A stretch of 5,069 nt of DNA from an uncultured Campylobacter sp. (GTDB lineage Bacteria > Campylobacterota > Campylobacteria > Campylobacterales > Campylobacteraceae). The notes under the pieces are model-generated. The model ran no database searches. It was not told where the DNA came from and saw nothing but the letters and a program-made list of their open reading frames with translations. This document shows, one piece after another, positions 1 through 5,069 of the stretch. The stretch lies in the NCBI RefSeq assembly GCF_938045225.1, contig NZ_CALINL010000172.1:1-5069 (forward strand), read 5' to 3'. Position 1 is the first letter of the stretch. The number at the start of each line of letters is the position of its first letter. A program made the position numbers and the translations under genes.

Positions 1-99
1 TCTGTCGTGGGTGAAATTTTAAATGAAATCTTCGCAAGCGACAGCGTTAAAATGGATCAAAGCGAGCTCATCAATATCATGCTTAAAAGGGTCGGCTAA
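1..99 (+). CDS. atpF: ATP synthase Fo subunit b, C-terminal fragment (5' end outside window)
   Basis: Frame 1 is open from the first base to the TAA at 97-99 and encodes 32 residues that begin SVVGEILNEIF and end in NIMLKRVG. Subunit b is the membrane-anchored peripheral stalk that ties Fo to the top of F1, and its C-terminus binds delta. The membrane helix and most of the coiled stalk lie upstream of the window. The identification rests on position directly before atpH and on resemblance to the C-terminal tail of epsilonproteobacterial b subunits, which end in a similar IMLKRV sequence. The stop codon shares its last A with the atpH start (TAATG), so the two are translationally coupled. The fragment could belong to b or to a b' paralogue. 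Campylobacter usually carries both, with b adjacent to delta, so b is preferred. Confidence 0.85.
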   Translation, partial: SVVGEILNEIFASDSVKMDQSELINIMLKRVG

Positions 100-629
100 T
101 GAAAGAACTTATCGCAAAAAAATACGTAAAAGCCCTAGTTAGCGACCTTAGCAAAGATGAGTTTAATAACTTTACCGCTAAGCTACAAGAGATCGCAAAC
201 GCATTCGCAAATCAAAAATTTCAAAACATCATTGTTTCGCCCAATTTAAAAAATAGCCAAAAAGCGGATTTCGTTCTATCTTTAGTCGGCGAGGCGGATC
301 AGAAATTTGTAAATTTCATAAAGCTACTCGGCGAAAATAAAAGACTTGATATTTTGCCTAATATCGTTTCGGAGCTTTTAGCGCAAAAATCAAAAATGGA
401 TAATGTTTTTTACGGCAAAATTTACGGCGGCTCGCAGATCAGTCAGGCTCAAATTTCAGAGCTTGAAAGCAGCTTTTCTAAGAGATTTAACGCAAAAATC
501 ATTTTAGAGCCGGTAAAAAGCGACTACAACGGTATTAAGATCGAACTAGACGATTTGGGCGTGGAGGCTAGCTTTTCGGTAGATAGGCTAAAAGCCCAAA
601 TGAGCGAATACATATTAAAAGCAATATAA
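99..629 (+). CDS. atpH: ATP synthase F1 subunit delta
   Basis: The product has 176 residues, the usual length for bacterial delta (OSCP family). Delta sits on top of the F1 head and joins it to the b-subunit stalk, acting as part of the stator on the cytoplasmic face. The N-terminal helical domain (about residues 1-105) opens with LIAKKYVKAL, the typical start of this family, and contains the conserved ENKRLDILPNI stretch at 79-89. The C-terminal domain carries the family signature region at about 144-164 (NGIKIELDDLGVEASFSVDRL), where the family normally has a Gly-rich strand followed by D-x-S and RL. The ATG overlaps the atpF stop by one base, and an AAGG at 87-90 lies 8 bases upstream, which supports this start. 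As usual for delta, the sequence is poorly conserved, so position between atpF and atpA strengthens the call. Confidence 0.95.
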   Translation: MKELIAKKYVKALVSDLSKDEFNNFTAKLQEIANAFANQKFQNIIVSPNLKNSQKADFVLSLVGEADQKFVNFIKLLGENKRLDILPNIVSELLAQKSKMDNVFYGKIYGGSQISQAQISELESSFSKRFNAKIILEPVKSDYNGIKIELDDLGVEASFSVDRLKAQMSEYILKAI

Positions 630-634
630 AGGAG
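629..634 (+). promoter_or_regulatory. Shine-Dalgarno for atpA, fixing its GTG start
   Basis: AAGGAG lies 7 bases before the GTG at 642 and overlaps the last base of the atpH stop. No ATG in the alpha frame lies near here (the next Met is residue 50), so this strong site decides the GTG start. Confidence 0.85.
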
Positions 635-641
635 AAAAAGC

Positions 642-2159
642 GTGAGTGCAAAAATAAAAGCAGATGAAATCAGCGCCATCATCAAGGAAAGGATTGAAAA
701 TTTCAGCCTTAACGTCGATGTGAACGAGACGGGCAAAGTTATATCCGTAGCCGACGGCGTTGCTAACGTTTACGGCCTAAAAAACGTTATGGCCGGCGAG
801 ATGGTCGAGTTTGAGAACGGCGAAAAAGGCATGGCTCTAAACCTAGAGGAAAGCAGCGTCGGTATCGTTATTTTGGGCAAAACAGACGGCATCAAAGAGG
901 GTTCGAGCGTAAAACGCCTGGCTAAACTTTTGCGCGTTCCTGTGGGCGATGCTTTGATAGGCCGCGTCGTAAATTCACTCGGCGAGCCGATAGACGCCAA
1001 AGGCCCGATCGAAGCTAGCGAGACTAGATTCGTCGAGGAAAAAGCAAAGGGTATCATGGCTAGAAAGAGCGTTCATGAGCCGCTTCAAACTGGTATCAAA
1101 GCTATCGACGCGCTAGTGCCGATCGGTCGCGGACAACGCGAGCTCATCATCGGTGATCGCCAAACGGGTAAAACTACTGTCGCGATAGACACAATTATCA
1201 ACCAAAAAGGTCAAGACGTTATTTGTATCTACGTAGCGATCGGACAAAAACAATCAACTGTCGCTCAAGTCGTTAAAAAGCTTGAAGAGTACGGCGCTAT
1301 GGAGTATACCATCGTCGTAAATGCAGGCGCATCAGACGCTGCTGCGCTTCAGTACCTAGCTCCTTATGCGGGCGTAACAATGGGTGAATATTTTAGAGAT
1401 AATTCTCGCCATGCCCTAATCATCTATGACGATCTTTCAAAGCACGCCGTCGCATACCGCGAAATGAGCTTGATTCTTCGCAGACCGCCGGGTCGCGAAG
1501 CGTATCCTGGCGACGTTTTCTATTTGCACTCTCGTTTGCTAGAGCGCGCATCTAAGCTAAACGATAAGCTAGGTGCAGGTTCCCTGACGGCGCTTCCTAT
1601 TATCGAGACGCAAGCTGGCGACGTTTCGGCGTATATTCCGACAAACGTTATTTCTATCACCGACGGTCAAATTTTCCTTGAGTCCGATCTATTTAACTCA
1701 GGTATTCGCCCAGCGATCAACGTCGGCCTTTCGGTTTCTCGCGTCGGCGGCGCAGCTCAGATAAAAGCGACCAAGCAAGTTTCGGGAACCTTAAGACTTG
1801 ATCTTGCGCAATACCGCGAACTTCAAGCATTTGCACAATTTGCGAGCGACCTTGACGAGAGTTCAAGAAAACAGCTTGAGCGCGGTCAAAGGATGGTAGA
1901 GGTGCTAAAACAGCCTCCTTACAGCCCGCTTGCCGTTGAAAAACAAGTCGTTATCATCTTCGCCGGTACGAAAGGCTATCTAGACGATATTCCGACTGTA
2001 GCCGTTACAAAATTTGAAGCTGAGCTTTATCCTTATATCGAGGCGAAGTATCCTGAAATTTTCGAGCAAATTCGAACCAAAAAAGCACTTGATAAAGAGA
2101 TCGAGGAGCTTTTGCATAAGGCGCTAAAAGACTTTAAAGCGACGTTTGCCGCTAACTAA
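642..2159 (+). CDS. atpA: ATP synthase F1 subunit alpha
   Basis: The product has 505 residues, a normal length for bacterial alpha. Alpha forms the hexameric catalytic head with beta; its own nucleotide sites are non-catalytic and regulatory, and it supplies an arginine finger to the catalytic site. The order is an N-terminal helix that contacts delta, a beta-barrel domain (about 25-95), the nucleotide-binding domain (about 96-380) and a C-terminal helical domain. Visible motifs are the Walker A loop GDRQTGKT at 171-178, Walker B LIIYDDL at 259-265, and the alpha/beta family signature PAINVGLSVS at 357-366. R367, directly after that signature, is the arginine finger (equivalent to E. coli alpha R376). 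A GTG start is chosen because a good AAGGAG precedes it and the N-terminus MSAKIKADEIS matches what I recall of Campylobacter alpha. It starts 12 bases after atpH. Nothing is truncated or unusual. Confidence 0.99.
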   Translation: MSAKIKADEISAIIKERIENFSLNVDVNETGKVISVADGVANVYGLKNVMAGEMVEFENGEKGMALNLEESSVGIVILGKTDGIKEGSSVKRLAKLLRVPVGDALIGRVVNSLGEPIDAKGPIEASETRFVEEKAKGIMARKSVHEPLQTGIKAIDALVPIGRGQRELIIGDRQTGKTTVAIDTIINQKGQDVICIYVAIGQKQSTVAQVVKKLEEYGAMEYTIVVNAGASDAAALQYLAPYAGVTMGEYFRDNSRHALIIYDDLSKHAVAYREMSLILRRPPGREAYPGDVFYLHSRLLERASKLNDKLGAGSLTALPIIETQAGDVSAYIPTNVISITDGQIFLESDLFNSGIRPAINVGLSVSRVGGAAQIKATKQVSGTLRLDLAQYRELQAFAQFASDLDESSRKQLERGQRMVEVLKQPPYSPLAVEKQVVIIFAGTKGYLDDIPTVAVTKFEAELYPYIEAKYPEIFEQIRTKKALDKEIEELLHKALKDFKATFAAN

Positions 2160-2168
2160 GGCTAGAAT

Positions 2169-3053
2169 ATGTCAAATTTAAAAGATATAAAACGAAAGAT
2201 CAAGAGCGTCCAAAACACTCAAAAGACGACGCGCGCGATGAAGCTAGTATCTACGGCTAAACTTCGCAAGGCTGAAGAAGCAGCTCGTCACTCCAGGGTT
2301 TATGCGCTCAAGATCAACGAAGTTTTATCTGAAATCGCCTATAAAATCAATCAATATCGCTCCGTAAACGCCGAGAGTAAATTTTTCGACGTTAAGGAGA
2401 ATATCGAGAAGGTCGATATTATATTCGTTACCGCAGACAAGGGTCTTTGCGGCGGTTTTAATATTCAGACTATTAAAACCGTTAGAAATATGATTAATGA
2501 ATTTAAGGCGAAAAAAGTAAAGATAAGACTTCGTGCGGTAGGTAAAAAAGGTATAGAATTTTTTAGCTTCCAGGGTATAAATTTGCTTGAAAAATATGTC
2601 GGCGTGAGCTCGTCTCCAACCTATGAGAAAGCTCAAAATATCATAAAAGACGCGATAGACGACTTTATAAGCGGTGCGACTGATAAAGTTATTTTGGTAC
2701 ATAACGGCTACAATAACATGATCTCCCAGCAAATTCGCATAAACGACATCGTGCCGGTCGAGCCGCCGAAACTCGTCGAAGTCGAGACGAATTCTTTGAT
2801 GGAATTTGAGCCGAGCGACGACGGTAAAATTTTAAACGAACTACTTACGAAGTATTTCGAGTATAGTATGTATTATGCTTTAGTAGATAGCCTCGCGGCT
2901 GAGCATAGCGCCAGAATGCAGGCGATGGATAATGCGACCAACAATGCCAAAGAGCGCGTTGCACAGCTAAAACTATCGTATAACAAGGCTCGCCAAGAGT
3001 CTATCACCACTGAGCTTATCGAGATCATCAGTGGCGTCGAATCAATGAAATAA
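2169..3053 (+). CDS. atpG: ATP synthase F1 subunit gamma (central rotor shaft)
   Basis: The product has 294 residues, normal for bacterial gamma. Gamma is the rotating shaft inside the alpha3 beta3 ring and couples proton flow through the c-ring to catalysis on beta. The N-terminal helix shows the conserved IKRKIKSVQNTQKTTRAMKL (7-26), including the coupling Met (M24, equivalent to E. coli gamma M23). The central Rossmann-like domain contains ADKGLCGGFN (89-98), the family's S/A-D-x-G-L-C-G-G motif. The C-terminal helix includes SARMQAMDNATNNAK (247-261). The PROSITE-type signature near the end reads ITTELIEIISGVES (279-292), with Val at 290 where the consensus has Ala; I believe this is common in campylobacters. 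The start is an ATG 9 bases after atpA; the only ribosome-binding candidate is TAAGG at 2157-2161, overlapping the atpA stop, which suggests coupled translation. Confidence 0.98.
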   Translation: MSNLKDIKRKIKSVQNTQKTTRAMKLVSTAKLRKAEEAARHSRVYALKINEVLSEIAYKINQYRSVNAESKFFDVKENIEKVDIIFVTADKGLCGGFNIQTIKTVRNMINEFKAKKVKIRLRAVGKKGIEFFSFQGINLLEKYVGVSSSPTYEKAQNIIKDAIDDFISGATDKVILVHNGYNNMISQQIRINDIVPVEPPKLVEVETNSLMEFEPSDDGKILNELLTKYFEYSMYYALVDSLAAEHSARMQAMDNATNNAKERVAQLKLSYNKARQESITTELIEIISGVESMK

Positions 3054-3055
3054 TT

Positions 3056-3061
3056 AAGGAG
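3056..3061 (+). promoter_or_regulatory. Shine-Dalgarno for atpD, choosing between two nearby ATGs
   Basis: AAGGAG ends 5 bases before the ATG at 3067. Another ATG at 3063 is only 1 base from the site and in a different frame, so 3067 is the real start. Confidence 0.85.
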
Positions 3062-3066
3062 TATGG

Positions 3067-4464
3067 ATGAAAGGTATCATTTCTCAGGTAATGGGTCCGG
3101 TAGTCGACGTCGATTTCACGGATTATTTACCCAAGATTAACGAAGCCGTCGAAGTAAATTTCGAGGTTGAGGGCAAGCAGAATAGACTCGTGCTAGAGGT
3201 TGCCGCGCACCTTGGCGATAACCGCGTAAGAACTATCGCTATGGATATGAGCGAAGGCTTAACTAGAGGCCTTGAGGCTACGGCTTTAGGCGCGCCTATT
3301 AGCGTTCCGGTCGGCGAAAAAGTTTTGGGAAGAATTTTTAACGTCGTCGGCGATCTAATCGACGAGGGCGAGGGCATAGAATTTGACAAAAAATGGTCTA
3401 TTCACCGCGATCCTCCACCGTTTGAAGAGCAAAGCACGAAGAGTGAAATTTTTGAAACAGGCATCAAGGTAGTTGACCTTTTGGCTCCTTACGCAAAGGG
3501 CGGTAAAGTCGGGCTATTTGGCGGTGCCGGCGTCGGTAAGACGGTTATTATCATGGAGCTGATTCACAATGTTGCATTTAAACACAGCGGCTACTCTGTA
3601 TTTGCAGGTGTTGGCGAGAGAACGCGCGAAGGAAACGACCTTTATCACGAGATGAAAGAAAGTAACGTTTTGGACAAAGTTGCCTTGTGCTACGGCCAAA
3701 TGAACGAGCCGCCAGGAGCAAGAAACCGTATTGCTCTAACAGGCCTAACAATGGCTGAGTATTTCCGTGACGAGATGGGACTTGACGTTTTGATGTTTAT
3801 CGACAATATCTTCCGTTTCTCTCAGTCGGGCGCAGAGATGTCGGCACTTCTTGGACGTATCCCGTCTGCCGTTGGTTATCAGCCGACTTTGGCGAGCGAA
3901 ATGGGTAAATTCCAGGAGAGAATTACGTCAACTAAAAAAGGTTCAATTACTTCGGTTCAAGCCGTTTACGTCCCTGCAGACGACCTTACCGACCCGGCTC
4001 CTGCGACCGTTTTTGCGCACCTTGATGCGACTACCGTTCTAAACAGAGCTATCGCGGAAAAGGGAATTTATCCTGCGGTCGATCCGCTTGATTCGACATC
4101 AAGAATGCTCGATCCTCAAATTTTAGGCGGTGAGCACTATAAAGTCGCTCGCGGCGTGCAGGCGGTCTTACAAAAATATAAAGATCTTCAAGACATCATC
4201 GCTATCCTTGGTATGGACGAGCTTAGCGAAGAAGATAAGGTCACGGTTGACCGTGCTAGAAAGATCGAGAGATTTTTATCTCAGCCGTTCTTCGTTGCCG
4301 AGGTATTTACGGGAAGCCCTGGTAAATACGTAAGTCTTGAAGAGAATATTGCCGGCTTTAAGGGAATTTTGGAAGGTAAATATGACGATTTGCCGGAAAA
4401 CGCATTTTATATGGTAGGAAACATCGACGAGGCGATAGCAAAAGCTGAAAAACTTAAAGCCTAA
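3067..4464 (+). CDS. atpD: ATP synthase F1 subunit beta (catalytic)
   Basis: The product has 465 residues, the usual length for bacterial beta. Beta carries the catalytic sites that make ATP from ADP and phosphate, or hydrolyse ATP in reverse, in the membrane-attached F1 head. Visible in order are the N-terminal beta-barrel (about 1-75); the Walker A loop GGAGVGKT at 152-159; GERTRE at 183-188, with the catalytic E184 and phosphate-contacting R185 (E. coli E181 and R182); Walker B LMFID at 242-246, ending in the Mg-coordinating Asp; the alpha/beta signature PAVDPLDSTS at 336-345; and DELSEED at 384-390, the lever that contacts gamma during rotation. All key residues are present. It begins 13 bases after atpG behind a strong AAGGAG and is followed 17 bases later by atpC. 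There are no signs of frameshift or transfer. Confidence 0.99.
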   Translation: MKGIISQVMGPVVDVDFTDYLPKINEAVEVNFEVEGKQNRLVLEVAAHLGDNRVRTIAMDMSEGLTRGLEATALGAPISVPVGEKVLGRIFNVVGDLIDEGEGIEFDKKWSIHRDPPPFEEQSTKSEIFETGIKVVDLLAPYAKGGKVGLFGGAGVGKTVIIMELIHNVAFKHSGYSVFAGVGERTREGNDLYHEMKESNVLDKVALCYGQMNEPPGARNRIALTGLTMAEYFRDEMGLDVLMFIDNIFRFSQSGAEMSALLGRIPSAVGYQPTLASEMGKFQERITSTKKGSITSVQAVYVPADDLTDPAPATVFAHLDATTVLNRAIAEKGIYPAVDPLDSTSRMLDPQILGGEHYKVARGVQAVLQKYKDLQDIIAILGMDELSEEDKVTVDRARKIERFLSQPFFVAEVFTGSPGKYVSLEENIAGFKGILEGKYDDLPENAFYMVGNIDEAIAKAEKLKA

Positions 4465-4481
4465 ATTTAAAGGAAAAAGTA

Positions 4482-4871
4482 ATGAATAAATTACATTTAG
4501 AAATCGTTACGCCTGAGGGTTTAGTGTTTTCAAACGATATTAAAAGCGTAGTTTTGCCTGGTAGTGAGGGCGAGTTTGGGGTTTTGCCCGGACACGCTTC
4601 GCTTATTTCGCTTTTAAAAGCCGGCGTTATAGACATCGAGAGCGAAGACAAAAGTCATGATGCCGTCGCGATAAACTGGGGATATGCCGAGATAAACGAG
4701 GGTAAGGCGACCATCCTTGCCGATGGCGCCGTTCACGTGTCTGGAAATTCAGAGAGCGAAATAGCAAATTCATTGCAAAAAGCAAAGGATTTGATCGCTA
4801 GCATGAGTAGCGAGAACAACGCTATGGCTGCTGCCGTAGCAAAACTAGATAGTATGGCTCGGACAAGATAG
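4482..4871 (+). CDS. atpC: ATP synthase F1 subunit epsilon
   Basis: The product has 129 residues, within the usual range. Epsilon binds the foot of gamma and the c-ring as part of the rotor, and its C-terminal helices can inhibit ATP hydrolysis. The N-terminal beta-sandwich (about 1-85) contains the conserved core LPGSEGEFGVLPGHASLI (25-42), where the family shows G-x-F/L-G-V/I-L-P-G-H, and GYAEI at 67-71. The rest (about 92-129) looks helical, as expected for the two-helix regulatory domain. I do not see the I/L-D-x-x-R-A ATP-binding motif described for Bacillus epsilon. AAAGGA at 4469-4474 lies 7 bases before the ATG. The TAG stop shares its G with the GTG of the next gene. This is the last F1 gene of the operon. 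Confidence 0.97.
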   Translation: MNKLHLEIVTPEGLVFSNDIKSVVLPGSEGEFGVLPGHASLISLLKAGVIDIESEDKSHDAVAINWGYAEINEGKATILADGAVHVSGNSESEIANSLQKAKDLIASMSSENNAMAAAVAKLDSMARTR

Positions 4872-4894
4872 TGGCTGGGCTTGATATTTTTTTG

Positions 4895-4916
4895 AACTAC
4901 TTATCAAGAAGTAGTT
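4895..4916. repeat. 8-bp perfect inverted repeat followed by a short T run
   Basis: AACTACTT (4895-4902) and AAGTAGTT (4909-4916) are perfect reverse complements around a 6-base loop, and TTTTATT spans 4915-4921, overlapping the end of the right arm. It lies inside the first codons of the tolQ-like gene. The stem has only two G-C pairs, so it would be a weak hairpin. It resembles a Rho-independent terminator in layout but is probably too unstable to be one. Confidence 0.4.
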
Positions 4917-4967
4917 TTATTACTATATTCGTACTTAGTTGGCTCTCTTTTTATTTCATAATAAGCC

Positions 4968-5069
4968 TTACCATACTTTTATCTCGTATGCCGAATTTTG
5001 CTTGTTTTCTTCTACCATTTTAATAAAATATTTATGAACACTCAAATCATTAGTTAATTCAGGATGATA
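4968..5069 (-). CDS. pdxT: PdxT-like glutaminase C-terminal fragment (5' end outside window)
   Basis: Read on the minus strand from the window end, a frame stays open for 33 codons to a TAA at 4970-4968. It begins YHPELTNDLSVHKYFIKMVE, continues ENKQNSA and ends YEIKVW. The first 27 residues resemble the C-terminus of PdxT, the class I glutamine amidotransferase that feeds ammonia to PdxS for pyridoxal 5'-phosphate synthesis. In that family the tail reads roughly F-H-P-E-L-T-x-D-x-R-V-x-x-x-F-x-x-M-V-E-E, and the His and Glu of HPE are the catalytic partners of the nucleophilic Cys. PdxT normally ends about 24 residues after HPE, which predicts a native end near 4990; the last six residues would then be antisense tolQ sequence read through after loss of the original stop. 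G+C over 4991-5069 is about 25% (20 of 79 by hand count), suggesting a low-GC Firmicute or similar source. Campylobacters normally make the vitamin through PdxA/PdxJ, so this gene is not expected here. Other class I amidotransferases such as HisH are less likely. Confidence 0.6.
   Translation of the reverse strand, partial: YHPELTNDLSVHKYFIKMVEENKQNSAYEIKVW
4986..4995. other. Junction between ATP synthase/tolQ sequence and unrelated PdxT-like sequence
   Basis: TolQ-like coding on the + strand fades after codon 40 (4988-4990), and the PdxT-like coding on the - strand reaches its expected C-terminus at the same place. The two independent estimates put the breakpoint within a few bases. No terminal inverted repeat, target duplication or transposase is visible, though only about 80 bases lie beyond it. 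It may be an assembly chimera or a true rearrangement. Confidence 0.55.

Larger units (their letters stand above)
4871..5023 (+). pseudogene. tolQ: TolQ/ExbB/MotA-family proton channel, N-terminal fragment with aberrant 3' end
   Basis: A GTG overlapping the atpC stop (TAGTG) opens a 50-codon frame ending at TAA 5021-5023. Residues 1-40 begin VAGLDIFLNYLSRSSFITIF and contain one strongly hydrophobic segment at about 16-37, matching the start and first membrane helix of TolQ/ExbB proteins. These inner-membrane proteins use the proton motive force, with TolR/ExbD, to energise the Tol-Pal or TonB systems. The family is normally about 140-230 residues with three membrane helices, so this is a fragment. 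After R39-M40 the frame reads PNFACFLLPF and stops, with no family resemblance, and no other forward frame beyond 4990 continues it. Position supports the call: I recall atpC being followed by exbB/tolQ, exbD/tolR, tolB and pal in Campylobacter and Helicobacter. The ribosome-binding site is weak (GGACAAG), so translation probably depends on coupling to atpC. Whether the gene is truly broken or only misassembled cannot be told here; exbB is an alternative name. Confidence 0.7.

Noticed and set aside
279..292. Substitution of Ala by Val (residue 290) in the gamma subunit signature (positions here are residues of the atpG product)
   Set aside because: It is a conservative change that I believe is normal in Campylobacter gamma subunits, so it does not suggest a defect.
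2325..2732. A 135-codon open frame on the minus strand inside atpG
   Set aside because: It lies wholly opposite a well-supported gamma subunit gene and its product resembles no family I know; it is a shadow of the atpG codons. The same applies to the shorter antisense frames in atpH, atpA, atpD and atpC and to the two + frames inside atpD.
3063..3065. An ATG just upstream of the atpD start
   Set aside because: It is out of frame with beta and only one base from the Shine-Dalgarno, too close for initiation.
630..4481. Internal promoters or terminators between the ATP synthase genes
   Set aside because: The gaps are only 9 to 17 bases and hold little beyond ribosome-binding sequence; I see no hairpin with a T run or recognisable promoter boxes in them.
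4990..5069. A simple frameshift as the reason for the short tolQ-like frame
   Set aside because: Neither alternative forward frame beyond 4990 gives TolQ-like sequence, while the reverse strand gives a coherent PdxT-like frame.

Overview
The window is the downstream part of an F-type ATP synthase operon from an epsilonproteobacterium, most likely a Campylobacter. All genes recognised with confidence lie on the + strand in the order atpF (3' end only), atpH, atpA, atpG, atpD, atpC, then the start of a tolQ/exbB-family gene. The genus is inferred from the subunit sequences (for example the AtpA N-terminus, and a gamma subunit ending in SGVESMK) and from tolQ/exbB directly after atpC, the order I recall for Campylobacter jejuni and Helicobacter pylori. 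The rows I counted by hand run from about 35 to 52% G+C. That is high for C. jejuni and fits a higher-GC species such as the oral campylobacters, but the species cannot be fixed here.

Layout: 1-99 encodes the last 32 residues of the b subunit; 99-629 is delta; 642-2159 is alpha; 2169-3053 is gamma; 3067-4464 is beta; 4482-4871 is epsilon. Spacing is tight throughout: one-base overlaps at atpF/atpH and atpC/tolQ, and gaps of 9 to 17 bases elsewhere. No terminator or internal promoter is apparent between the genes, so this reads as one transcript with translational coupling. All F1 subunits look intact, with canonical nucleotide-binding and catalytic residues. Together they form F1 (alpha3 beta3 gamma delta epsilon), attached through b and delta to the membrane Fo sector, whose other genes lie outside the window.

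The last 200 bases hold the only surprise. A GTG-started tolQ/exbB reading frame overlaps the atpC stop and encodes a convincing first membrane segment, but it loses all resemblance to the family after about codon 40 and stops at codon 50. On the opposite strand an open frame enters from the window end and reads YHPELTNDLSVHKYFIKMVE..., which closely resembles the C-terminus of PdxT, the glutaminase subunit of pyridoxal 5'-phosphate synthase, as found in low-GC Firmicutes. The two similarities meet head to head at about 4986-4995. This is either a chimeric assembly join at a contig end (the simpler explanation) or a real insertion or rearrangement that breaks tolQ. I see no new biological system in the window; the rest is an ordinary housekeeping operon.
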